This document shows positions 1 to 7,817 of a DNA stretch of 7,817 nt, one piece after another. The stretch's first letter is position 1. Each line of letters starts with the position of its first letter. Source of the stretch: Inquilinus sp. (GTDB lineage: Bacteria; Pseudomonadota; Alphaproteobacteria; DSM-16000; Inquilinaceae); assembly GCA_013003675.1 (NCBI GenBank), contig JABDIP010000404.1, forward strand, positions 1-7,817. The letters run 5' to 3'. The translations under genes were made by a program, and so were the position numbers. The notes below the pieces were generated by a model. The model did no database searches. It worked only from the letters and a program-made list of their open reading frames with translations, and was not told the DNA's origin.

Positions 1-44
1 CCGCCATCCTCAAAACCGCCAGCGCCTGGCACGGCAGGGGGTAG
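1..44 (+). CDS. possible C-terminal end of an upstream gene (partial)
   Basis: Reading from base 3, thirteen codons (AILKTASAWHGRG) run to a TAG stop at 42-44. Twelve of the thirteen codons end in G or C, as in the real genes of this window, so this may be the tail of a gene starting left of the window. The piece is too short to identify a family. It could equally be chance in GC-rich sequence; the other two forward frames are less codon-like or run on into the repeat. Confidence 0.3.
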   Translation, partial: AILKTASAWHGRG

Positions 45-83
45 ATCGGGGGCGATGCGGTCGCACTTCTGAGCACCGTGCTC

Positions 84-223
84 GCCCCCTCACTCAGCTT
101 CGGCTAGGGCTCAGCGTTCCGCGTCGCCAAGGCTTGGCGATCATTTCCTCTCCTTGGGGAGAGGGATGCGGAGGCTTGAGCGCGGCCGGAGGCTGAGCCG
201 TAGCCGAAGCTGGGTGAGGGGGC
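84..223. repeat. long imperfect inverted repeat with nested hairpins
   Basis: The arms at 84-115 and 192-223 are 32 bases each and complementary at 30 of 32 positions. Between them are two smaller palindromes: 125-139 (7-base arms around one base) and 147-164 (CCTCTCC, loop TTGG, GGAGAGG). The arm core CAGCTTCGGCT and the inner CCTCTCC-GGAGAGG hairpin resemble intergenic palindromes that I recall as common in alphaproteobacterial genomes. It lies 89 bases before the response regulator start, so it could be read into RNA as a large cruciform-like structure. No transposase is associated. Whether it is a dispersed family in this genome cannot be seen from one copy. Confidence 0.8.
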
Positions 224-299
224 ACGGTTCCCAAGACTCGGACAATCTTAACCCTCCGCCGCTATCCCTGGACCGGACCGGCTTCCGCCCCCATTGGCC

Positions 300-305
300 G
301 GGAGG
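300..305 (+). promoter_or_regulatory. ribosome binding site deciding a TTG start
   Basis: GGGAGG lies 7 bases before the TTG at 313-315. The open frame extends further upstream, through the inverted repeat, to an earlier TTG at 154, but the protein after 313 begins exactly like a receiver domain (MRILHVEND). The site therefore supports TTG 313 as the start. Confidence 0.7.
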
Positions 306-312
306 ACACCGC

Positions 313-975
313 TTGCGCATTCTTCACGTCGAGAACGACCCCTCGGCCGCCCAGGCCGCGGCGCTGATGCTGCAGGGCGTGGCGACGGTTGACTGGGCGC
401 CGCGCGGCATGGCGGCGCTCGACCTCGCCCAGGCCAACGCCTACGACCTCCTGCTGCTCGATCTGATGCTGCCCGACATCGACGGGTTCGAATTGGTGCG
501 CCGGCTGCGCGCCGCCGGGGTGGAGACGCCGTTCCTGGTGCTGTCCGGCCTGGTCGAGCGGGAGAGCGAGTTCGCCGCCATGGCCCTGGGCGGCGGCGAC
601 TTTCTCGGTAAGCCGTTCACCAAGGCGGAGTTGCTGTCCCGCGCCCGCGCCGTCACCGGCAATGCCGGTTTCGCCATGCCGGTCGACGCCGACCGGGCGG
701 CGATGCGGCTCGCCGGCGCCACCCGCCAGAGCGACGAGCGCCGCGGCATCCGCCGCTTCGACACGGTCCAGACCGCGACCATCGAGTTCGGCGCCGGCCT
801 TTCCTGCCGCATCGACAACATGTCCCATGGCGGCGCCGCCCTCACCCTGGCCGACCCGACCGCCAAGCCGCCGCGCAGCTTCCACCTCACCCTCGCCGGC
901 GGCCAGACCCGCCTCTGCCGCACCGCCTGGCGCGACGGCGCCAAGCTGGGGGTGAAGTTCCTCGACGAGGAGTAG
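313..975 (+). CDS. response regulator, CtrA-like receiver fused to PilZ domain
   Basis: A 220-residue cytoplasmic protein. Residues 1-118 form a receiver domain: beta-1 MRILHVEND, probable phosphorylation site D50 in LLLLDLMLPD, S78 in LVLSGL and the conserved lysine K100 in LGKPF. Phrases such as the AAQ...LML helix, TPFLVLSGL and KPFTKAEL resemble the CtrA receiver. Instead of the CtrA DNA-binding domain, the C-terminal half (about 141-218) looks like PilZ: an RxxxR motif at R143-R147 (or R144-R148) and NxSxxG at N169-G174, the two signatures that bind cyclic-di-GMP in this family. Known family behaviour suggests a phosphorelay output that senses or is modulated by cyclic-di-GMP, for example in motility or cell-cycle control; this is inference. 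The second acidic-pocket position is Asn (E7-N8-D9), which may alter Mg binding. No histidine kinase is adjacent. Start chosen at TTG 313 from its Shine-Dalgarno and the domain boundary. Confidence 0.85.
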   Translation: MRILHVENDPSAAQAAALMLQGVATVDWAPRGMAALDLAQANAYDLLLLDLMLPDIDGFELVRRLRAAGVETPFLVLSGLVERESEFAAMALGGGDFLGKPFTKAELLSRARAVTGNAGFAMPVDADRAAMRLAGATRQSDERRGIRRFDTVQTATIEFGAGLSCRIDNMSHGGAALTLADPTAKPPRSFHLTLAGGQTRLCRTAWRDGAKLGVKFLDEE

Positions 976-994
976 GGCGCGGAGGCGATAGCCC

Positions 995-2581
<1,587 letters not shown>

Positions 2582-2597
2582 CTAGGGGCGGGAACTG

Positions 2598-2710
2598 ATT
2601 CACCACCAAGGCACCAAGACACCAAAGCGCAACGAAACGAGGTTTGGTTGCCGCGCCGCAAAGCGCGGCGAAAAAAACAACCTTGGTGCCTTGGTGCCTT
2701 GGTGGTGAAT
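2598..2710. repeat. palindromic repeat element, copy 1 (CACCAAGG-type)
   Basis: Terminal arms of 28 bases (2598-2625 and 2683-2710) are complementary at 27 positions. Each arm is built from 8-base tandem units: CACCAAGG, CACCAAGA, CACCAAAG at 2604-2627 on the left and three perfect CCTTGGTG at 2681-2704 on the right. The interior adds GGTTG (2646-2650) pairing with CAACC (2678-2682) and a GC hairpin between 2651 and 2670. The element has no coding function I can see. It ends 27 bases before the permease start codon and so probably forms a hairpin in its leader. A related copy in opposite orientation follows the permease gene. Confidence 0.85.
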
Positions 2711-2737
2711 TGGTCACTGCCGAGTCGGGAGCGGACC

Positions 2738-4510
2738 ATGACCTTTGACCAGACTATCGTCTTCAGCGTTCTGGCGGCGGCGATGGTGCTGTTCGTTTGG
2801 GGCCGCTGGCGCTTCGACGTGGTGGCGGTGGCCGCCCTGGTCGCCTGCGTTGTCGCCGGGGTGGTGCCGATGGACCAGGCCTTCGCCGGCTTCGGCCATC
2901 CGGCGATCGTCGTCGTCGCGGTGGTGCTGGCGGTCACTCGCGCCTTCGTCCAGTCCGGTCTGGTCGAGTTGGTCGGCGGGGCGCTGATGGGGGCGTTCAA
3001 GGCGCCGTTCGCCCGCCGCATGGCGCTGGTTGCCGTCGCCGCGGTGCTGTCGATGTTCATGAACAATGTCGGCGCGCTCGCCCTGATGATGCCGGTCGCC
3101 CTGCAGGTCGCCCGCGAGGGGGGCGAGCCGCCGTCGCGCCTGTTGATGCCGATTGCCTTCGGCTCGATCCTCGGCGGGCTGGTCACCCTGATCGGCACGC
3201 CGCCCAACATCATCGTCGCCGGCTATCGCGGCGACTTGACCGGCGAGCCGTTCGGCATGTTCGCCTTCGCCCCGATCGGCCTGCCGATCGTGCTGGTCGG
3301 CCTCGCCTACCTGCTGACGGTCGGTCTGCGACTGCTACCGAAACGGAGCGGCGGCGACAGCGGCAAGCCGTTGTTCGACGTCAACGACTACGTGGTCGAG
3401 CTGAAGGTGCCGCGGGAGTCGCCGGCGGTCGGCCAGACCGTCGCCGCCTTCGAGCGCTCTCTGAAGTCCGAGGCGCACATCTTCGGCCTGATCAAGGGCG
3501 GCAAGGGCGCCATATCGCGCGGCCGCCGCCACCACATCCGCGCCGGCGACATCCTGATGATGGAGGTCGATCCCGGCGACCTGCCGGAGCTGACCGAGGA
3601 GGACAAGCTGAAGCTGCTGGTCGATCCCAAGGCCCTGAAGGAGCAACTCGAGGCCGAGGAGATCGTCCATGTCGAGGCGGTGGTGATGCCCGGCGGCCGG
3701 TTGGCCGGCTGGTCGGCCAACGGCTTCGGGCTCGACCGCCTGTACGATATCGACCTGCTGGCGGTGGCCCGTGAGGGACAGCCGGTGCGCCGGCGCATCC
3801 AGAGCGTGCCGCTGCGCCCCGGCGACGTGCTGCTGGTCCAGGGCGATGCCGAATCCATCCACGAAAACCTGCAGCATGTCGGCTGCCTGCCGCTGGCGGA
3901 ACGCGGCTTGCGCCTGGCGGGCAGCAGCATTTGGCTGCCGCCGGTGCTGTTCGCCGGGGCGATCGCGCTGGCCGCCACCGGCGTGCTGTCGGTGCCGGTC
4001 GCCCTGCTGGCGGCGCTCTTGCTGATGATCCTCGGGAAGGCCTTGAGCCCGCGCGACGTCTACGACGCCATCGACTGGCCGGTGATCGTGCGGCTCGGGG
4101 CGATGATCCCGGTCGGCGGCGCGCTGGAGCAGACCGGGGCGACGACGCTGATCGCCGACGGCATCCTCGGCCTTGCCGGCGACCTGCCGGCCTGGGCGAT
4201 CCTGACCGTGGTGCTGGTCGCGGCGATGACCCTGTCGGATGTGATGAACAACGCCGCCACCGCCGTGGTCATGGCGCCGATCGCCGCCGGCATCGCCGAG
4301 CGCATGGAAGTCAACGCCGATCCGTTCCTGATGGCGGTGGCGATCGGCGCCTCCTGCGCCTTCCTGACGCCGATCGGGCACCAGAACAACACCCTGATCA
4401 TGGGCCCCGGCGGCTATCGCTTCGGCGATTATTGGCGCATGGGGTTGCCGCTGGAGCTGATGATCGTCGCCGTGGCGATACCAATGTTGCTGATCGTCTG
4501 GCCATTGTAG
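2738..4510 (+). CDS. SLC13-family permease with two central TrkA-C (RCK_C) domains
   Basis: A 590-residue inner-membrane protein. Two hydrophobic halves (about 7-200 and 398-590) flank a soluble middle of about 200 residues. Each half carries the Asn-rich hairpin of the SLC13/ArsB-NhaD superfamily: MNNVGALALMMP at 108-119 with LIGTPPNIIV at 151-160, and VMNNAATAVVMAP at 502-514 with FLTPIGHQNN at 542-551. The middle holds two TrkA-C-like modules (about 212-298 and 302-386), each ending in an RAGDIL or RPGDVL strand typical of RCK_C. Relatives are Na+- or H+-coupled anion carriers (dicarboxylates, sulfate); the soluble domains usually sense a ligand. The substrate here cannot be told from sequence. 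Start ATG 2738 has GGGAG six bases upstream; an in-frame extension to 2648 would translate the repeat and is rejected. It is divergent from hydA and might share its pathway, but nothing in the protein shows that. Confidence 0.9.
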   Translation: MTFDQTIVFSVLAAAMVLFVWGRWRFDVVAVAALVACVVAGVVPMDQAFAGFGHPAIVVVAVVLAVTRAFVQSGLVELVGGALMGAFKAPFARRMALVAVAAVLSMFMNNVGALALMMPVALQVAREGGEPPSRLLMPIAFGSILGGLVTLIGTPPNIIVAGYRGDLTGEPFGMFAFAPIGLPIVLVGLAYLLTVGLRLLPKRSGGDSGKPLFDVNDYVVELKVPRESPAVGQTVAAFERSLKSEAHIFGLIKGGKGAISRGRRHHIRAGDILMMEVDPGDLPELTEEDKLKLLVDPKALKEQLEAEEIVHVEAVVMPGGRLAGWSANGFGLDRLYDIDLLAVAREGQPVRRRIQSVPLRPGDVLLVQGDAESIHENLQHVGCLPLAERGLRLAGSSIWLPPVLFAGAIALAATGVLSVPVALLAALLLMILGKALSPRDVYDAIDWPVIVRLGAMIPVGGALEQTGATTLIADGILGLAGDLPAWAILTVVLVAAMTLSDVMNNAATAVVMAPIAAGIAERMEVNADPFLMAVAIGASCAFLTPIGHQNNTLIMGPGGYRFGDYWRMGLPLELMIVAVAIPMLLIVWPL

Positions 4511-4517
4511 ATATTGG

Positions 4518-4626
4518 ATCACCACCAAGACACCAAGGCACGAAGTTCGGTTTCCTCGCCCCACCAGAGGCGCGGCAACCAACCAGGTCTCGCTGTTCCT
4601 TCGAGCCTTGGTGTCCTGGTGGCGAT
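4518..4626. repeat. palindromic repeat element, copy 2 (inverted relative to copy 1)
   Basis: Arms at 4518-4545 and 4599-4626 are 28 bases each and complementary at 25 positions. The left arm again consists of 8-base units (CACCAAGA, CACCAAGG, then CACGAAG). The complement of 4569-4584 reads GGTTGGTTGCCGCGCC, sharing GGTTGCCGCGCC with the interior of copy 1, so the two are homologous and lie in opposite orientation. It begins 7 bases after the permease stop codon and may stabilise or end that transcript. There is no T-run to mark it as an intrinsic terminator. The remaining 99 bases before the next gene hold no clear feature. Confidence 0.8.
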
Positions 4627-4725
4627 GAACGCCCCGATCATGAACCTGGTCCGAAAGCGACCAGACCCGGGCCACGATCCGCGTTAACCTGCCACTCCCT
4701 GAAACCTCGGGACGCATGGCGGGCG

Positions 4726-6258
4726 ATGGAACTCGATCCGGAGATCTGCGAACGGGCGCGGCTGGCGCGGGATGCGCGCTTTGACGGGCGGTTCTTCATC
4801 GGCGTCAAGACGACCGGCATCTACTGCCGACCGATCTGTCCGGTGCGGCCGCCCAAGGCGGAGAATGTGCGGTTCTACCCGACGGCGGCCGCGGCGGCGG
4901 AGGCCGGATTCCGTCCCTGCCTGCGCTGCCGGCCCGAGGCGGCGCCGGGCTCGCCGGCCTGGTTCGGCACCGCGGCGACGGTGTCGCGCGGCCTGCGCCT
5001 GATTGGCGAAGGCGCGCTGGATGGCGACGGTACGGTGGAGCGGCTGGCCGGCCGGCTCGGCGTCGGCGCCCGCCACCTGTCGCGCCTGTTCCGCAGGCAT
5101 CTGGGCGCGCCGCCGCGCGCCGTCGCCGGCACCCGCCGGTTGCAGTTCGCCAAGAAGCTGATCAACGAGACCGAACTGCCGCTGGCCGAGATCGCCTTGT
5201 CCTCCGGCTTCGGCAGCATCCGCCGGTTCAACGCCGCGTTCCTGGGCAGCTATGGCTGCCCTCCGAGCGCGCTGCGGCGGGCGCCGGTTCGGCGCAAGAC
5301 CGGCGAGGCCGGCGGCGATTTCGTGCTGCGACTGCCGTACCGGACGCCCTTCGACTGGCATTTCCTTGCCGACTATTTCGCCTTGCGGGCGACGCCCGGG
5401 GTCGAGGCTGTCGATCGCCAGGGATATCGCCGGACCATCGCCCTCGATGGCCAGGCCGGGCAGATCCACATCCGGCCGGTTGCGGGCGAGAACGCCCTGA
5501 TGCTGCAGGTGATGCTCCCGGATTCCCGGTCCCTGTTCGCCGTCGTCGAGCGGGTCCGGCGGCTCTTCGACCTGGCGGCGGACCCGGACGACATCGCCGC
5601 CCATCTCGGCCGCGACCCCGATCTGGCGCCGGTCGTGGCGGCGCATCCCGGATTGCGGCTGCCCGGCGCCTGGGACGGGTTCGAGCTGGCGGTGCGCGCC
5701 ATTCTCGGCCAGCAGGTCACCGTCAAGGGCGCCTCGACCCTGGCCGGACGGCTGGCGGCGGCGTTCGGCGAGCGGCTGCCGGTGGCCGACGGACCGGCGA
5801 TTCTGTTCCCGACCCCGGCGGCGCTGGCCGAGGCCGATGTCGGCGCCATCGGCCTGCCCAAGGCGCGGGCCCGCACCATCCGGGCGCTCGCCGGGGCAGT
5901 GCGCTCCGGCGCCGTGACGTTCGATGCGGCGCTCGATCCAGGGACCCTGGAGGATCGGCTGACCGCGCTGCCCGGCATCGGCGGCTGGACTGCGCAATAC
6001 GTCGCCATGCGGGCGCTGAACGAGCCGGACGCCTTCCCGGCCACCGATCTGGGCCTGATCCGCAGCGCCGCGGCGTTGGGCATGGCGGCGAATGCGAAGG
6101 CGTTGGCGGCGCGCGCCGAGGCCTGGCGCCCCTGGCGCGCCTATGCGGCGCAGTATCTGTGGCGGGCCGGGGCGGCAGGCCGGCCGGCCCCGCCGGGGGT
6201 CGCCGCGTCGGCACCGCGCCGGAAGGAGAAAGGCGTTGTATTACAGCCACATGGATAG
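4726..6258 (+). CDS. alkA: Ada N-terminal / AraC / AlkA fusion: methyl sensor and 3-methyladenine glycosylase
   Basis: A 510-residue cytoplasmic DNA-repair protein of three modules. Residues 1-75 are the Ada methyl-phosphotriester domain, with four Zn cysteines C34, C38, C65 and C68 in GIYCRPICP and RPCLRCRPE; by homology C34 is the methyl acceptor. Residues about 84-185 are an AraC-type DNA-binding region with two helix-turn-helix units (103-133 and 151-183). Residues about 198-480 are AlkA: an N-terminal AlkA fold, then an HhH-GPD glycosylase with hairpin LPGIGGWTAQYVAMRAL (415-431) and probable catalytic D441 (ATDLGLI). By family knowledge, repair of methyl-phosphotriesters turns the protein into an activator of alkylation-repair genes, while the glycosylase removes alkylated bases. 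Start ATG 4726 fits the Ada domain edge but has only a weak Shine-Dalgarno (GCGGG). The last 23 bases overlap the methyltransferase gene, so the two are likely translationally coupled. Confidence 0.93.
   Translation: MELDPEICERARLARDARFDGRFFIGVKTTGIYCRPICPVRPPKAENVRFYPTAAAAAEAGFRPCLRCRPEAAPGSPAWFGTAATVSRGLRLIGEGALDGDGTVERLAGRLGVGARHLSRLFRRHLGAPPRAVAGTRRLQFAKKLINETELPLAEIALSSGFGSIRRFNAAFLGSYGCPPSALRRAPVRRKTGEAGGDFVLRLPYRTPFDWHFLADYFALRATPGVEAVDRQGYRRTIALDGQAGQIHIRPVAGENALMLQVMLPDSRSLFAVVERVRRLFDLAADPDDIAAHLGRDPDLAPVVAAHPGLRLPGAWDGFELAVRAILGQQVTVKGASTLAGRLAAAFGERLPVADGPAILFPTPAALAEADVGAIGLPKARARTIRALAGAVRSGAVTFDAALDPGTLEDRLTALPGIGGWTAQYVAMRALNEPDAFPATDLGLIRSAAALGMAANAKALAARAEAWRPWRAYAAQYLWRAGAAGRPAPPGVAASAPRRKEKGVVLQPHG
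6223..6228 (+). promoter_or_regulatory. ribosome binding site deciding the ogt TTG start
   Basis: AAGGAG lies 7 bases before TTG 6236 and inside the end of the preceding gene. The next in-frame ATG (6251) is 22 bases away, too far for this site, and starting there would lose the conserved YY residues at the start of the methyltransferase domain. Confidence 0.75.
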
Positions 6259-6742
6259 CCCGATCGGGCGGTTGCTGCTGGCCGGCGACGAGGACGGCAT
6301 CCGCCTGATCAGCTTCCCGACCGGCAGCCGGACCCGGGCGGCCGAGCCGGGCTGGGTGGCCGATGCGGCGCCGTTCGGCGAGGCGGTGCGCCAGTTGGCG
6401 GCCTATTTCGCCGGCGCCTTGCACGATTTCGACCTGCCCCTGGCGCCGAGCGGAACGCCGTTCCAGATGGCGGTTTGGCGCGAGTTGCGGCGGATTCCCT
6501 ATGGCGAGACGATTTCCTATGGCGAGCTGGCGCGGCGGATCGGGCGGCCGGCGGCGTCGCGCGCGGTGGGGGCGGCGAACGGCGCCAACCCGCTGCCGAT
6601 CGTCGTACCCTGCCATCGGGTGATCGGCAACACCGGCCGTTTGACCGGCTTCGGCGGCGGGCTGGACACGAAAGCCGCGCTGCTGGCGCTGGAGCGCGGA
6701 GCGGCCGCCGGGAAGCCGCGGCAATCGGCTTTGCCGTTCTGA
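6236..6742 (+). CDS. ogt: methylated-DNA-protein-cysteine methyltransferase (O6-alkylguanine repair)
   Basis: A 168-residue cytoplasmic repair protein that moves the alkyl group from O6-alkylguanine to its own cysteine and is used once. The active-site motif PCHRV is at 125-129 (acceptor C126), followed by IGNTGRLTGFGGG. The helix-turn-helix that holds DNA contains SRAVGAANGANP (108-119), with R109 as the probable base-flipping arginine and Y95 upstream. The N-terminal MYYSHMDSPIG matches the usual beginning of the family. It starts at TTG 6236 behind AAGGAG and overlaps the Ada-AlkA gene by 23 bases, so both are probably one operon. It supplies the activity that E. coli Ada carries in its own C-terminal domain and that the fusion upstream lacks. 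Confidence 0.95.
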   Translation: MYYSHMDSPIGRLLLAGDEDGIRLISFPTGSRTRAAEPGWVADAAPFGEAVRQLAAYFAGALHDFDLPLAPSGTPFQMAVWRELRRIPYGETISYGELARRIGRPAASRAVGAANGANPLPIVVPCHRVIGNTGRLTGFGGGLDTKAALLALERGAAAGKPRQSALPF

Positions 6743-6766
6743 CCCGGATCGTCCCAAATCGCCCGG

Positions 6767-6783
6767 GGCGGCTGGACGCCGCC
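6767..6783. other. GC hairpin after ogt
   Basis: GGCGGC and GCCGCC form a 6-base-pair stem around a five-base loop, 24 bases after the ogt stop. No T-run follows, so it is not a standard intrinsic terminator. It may be chance in this GC-rich 95-base gap, where I see no convincing promoter for the next gene. Confidence 0.25.
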
Positions 6784-6837
6784 GCCGGCAAGGGCTAAGG
6801 GAGGTTTCGCCAGGCGCAATTCGAGGAGAAACCGGCC

Positions 6838-7817
6838 GTGAAGCCGCAGAACACCGTGTTCGCCGGGGTCGGCACCACCGTTTTCGAGGTCATGTCCCGG
6901 CTGGCGCGCGAGCACGACGCCATAAACCTCGGACAAGGGTTTCCCGACGGCAACGGCCCCGAAGACGTGCGGAAAACCGCCGCCGAGGCGCTGCTGACCG
7001 GCTGGAACCAATACCCGCCCATGCTTGGGCTGCCGGAGCTGCGCCGGGCGGTCGCCGATCATGGCCGCCGCTTCTACGATCTGGAGGTCGATCCGGAGCG
7101 CGAGGTGCTGGTCACCTCCGGCGCCACCGAGGCGTTGGCCGCCTGCCTGTTCGGGCTGATCGAGCCGGGCGACGAGGTGGTGCTGTTCCAGCCGCTCTAC
7201 GACAGCTATGCGCCGATCGTGCGGCGGGCCGGCGGGGTGCCGCGCTATGTGACGCTGAGGCCGCCGGCCTGGTCCTTCGACCGCGCCGATCTGGAGCGCG
7301 CCTTCTCGCCGCGGACCAAGCTGGTGCTGCTCAACGACCCGCTGAACCCGGCCGCCAAGGTGTTCGACCGGGCCGAGCTGGAGCTGCTCGCCGAATTCGT
7401 CGAGGGCTCGGACGCCTATGCGGTGTGCGACGAGGTCTATGAGCACATCGTCTTCGACGGCCGGCCGCATATCCCGCTGATGACGCTGCCGGGGATGCGC
7501 GAGCGCTGCCTGAAGATCGGCTCGGCCGGCAAGACCTTCTCGCTGACCGGCTGGAAGGTCGGCTATGTGACCGCCGCGCCCGACCTGCTGGCACCGGTCG
7601 CCAAGGCGCACCAGTTCCTGGTCTTCACCACGCCGCCGAACCTGCAGAGCGCGGTCGCCTATGGCCTGGCCAAGGACGATGGCTATTTCGCCGGGCTGGC
7701 GGCGGAGATGCAGGGCAAGCGCGACCGGCTGGCGGCCGGCCTGGCGGCCGCCGGTTTCGCCGTGCTGCCCTGCCAGGGCACCTATTTCGTCAACATCGAT
7801 GTCGCCGGGGCGGGGGG
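6838..7817 (+). CDS. class I/II PLP-dependent aminotransferase (partial, 3' end outside window)
   Basis: The first 326 residues are present; the frame runs off the window. The GTG start at 6838 has AGGAG nine bases upstream. Fold type I aminotransferase signatures appear in order: INLGQGFPDGNGP (29-41), SGATEAL (94-100), the NDPLNPAAKVF block with the cofactor-contacting N170 (166-176), CDEVYEH (197-203) with D198 and Y201, and SAGKTFSLTGWKVGY (229-243) with the PLP-binding lysine K232. The opening resembles the methionine/kynurenine-type aminotransferases (YbdL-like), but substrate cannot be fixed. The usual NPTG reads NPAA here; the Asn is kept, so activity is expected. The C-terminal substrate-binding arginine lies beyond the edge. 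It follows ogt by 95 bases on the same strand and may be read through from it, with no evident link to DNA repair. Confidence 0.92.
   Translation, partial: MKPQNTVFAGVGTTVFEVMSRLAREHDAINLGQGFPDGNGPEDVRKTAAEALLTGWNQYPPMLGLPELRRAVADHGRRFYDLEVDPEREVLVTSGATEALAACLFGLIEPGDEVVLFQPLYDSYAPIVRRAGGVPRYVTLRPPAWSFDRADLERAFSPRTKLVLLNDPLNPAAKVFDRAELELLAEFVEGSDAYAVCDEVYEHIVFDGRPHIPLMTLPGMRERCLKIGSAGKTFSLTGWKVGYVTAAPDLLAPVAKAHQFLVFTTPPNLQSAVAYGLAKDDGYFAGLAAEMQGKRDRLAAGLAAAGFAVLPCQGTYFVNIDVAGAG

Noticed and set aside
247..254. TTAACC as a CtrA-type binding site before the response regulator
   Set aside because: The paired TTAA seven bases away is missing, so the full TTAA-N7-TTAA motif is absent.
239..268. 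CGGACA / TATCCC as a promoter for the response regulator
   Set aside because: Four and three of six matches only, with an 18-base spacer; too weak to list in GC-rich sequence.
2651..2677. GC hairpin followed by seven A residues inside repeat copy 1, as a terminator
   Set aside because: On the plus strand the run is A, not T; on the minus strand the T-run precedes the stem, so neither direction fits an intrinsic terminator.
2648..2737. N-terminal extension of the permease from TTG 2648
   Set aside because: It would translate the palindromic repeat; ATG 2738 has its own Shine-Dalgarno and begins the first hydrophobic segment directly.
2711..2751. Extra RutR half-sites TGGTCA (2711-2716) and TTGACCA (2745-2751) around the permease start
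   Set aside because: They are single half-sites at the wrong spacing for a 16-base palindrome, and the second is inside the coding sequence.
4653..4662. GAAAGCGACC as an Ada box (E. coli AAAGCGCA) before the Ada-AlkA gene
   Set aside because: Only the first six bases match and no well-spaced promoter hexamers accompany it; a six-base match is expected by chance.
3335..4717. Minus-strand open frame of 460 codons opposite the permease
   Set aside because: Low-complexity His/Gln/Arg composition and complete overlap with the clear SLC13 gene; its first part merely translates repeat copy 2.

Overview
This is a GC-rich window from a bacterial chromosome. The very high third-position GC, and a receiver domain that closely resembles alphaproteobacterial CtrA, point to an alphaproteobacterium, possibly of the Rhodospirillales type. 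I cannot name a genus. It reads as ordinary chromosome with housekeeping and accessory metabolism; I see no transposase, phage, CRISPR or tRNA gene.

Layout from left to right. Positions 1-44 may be the last codons of an upstream gene. Positions 84-223 hold a long imperfect inverted repeat. At 313-975 (+) is a response regulator whose CtrA-like receiver is fused to a PilZ (cyclic-di-GMP-type) domain instead of a DNA-binding domain. It converges, with a 19-base gap, on a dihydropyrimidinase/D-hydantoinase gene (995-2461, -). The intergenic stretch upstream of that gene (2462-2737) carries a 16-base palindrome matching the RutR operator consensus at 12 of 14 defined positions. It also holds a 113-base palindromic repeat. 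An SLC13-type permease with two central TrkA-C-like domains follows (2738-4510, +), with a second, diverged and inverted copy of the same palindromic repeat 7 bases after its stop codon.

The right half is an alkylation-repair pair: an Ada N-terminal/AraC/AlkA fusion (4726-6258, +) overlapping by 23 bases a TTG-started O6-alkylguanine methyltransferase gene (6236-6742, +). Together they supply the sensing, glycosylase and methyl-transfer activities that E. coli divides differently between Ada, AlkA and Ogt. A PLP-dependent aminotransferase (6838 to the window end, +) follows on the same strand and is cut off by the window edge.

The points most worth a second look are the RutR-like operator in front of the dihydropyrimidinase, the pair of related palindromic elements bracketing the permease gene, and the CtrA-like receiver-PilZ fusion. 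None is clear evidence of a wholly new system.
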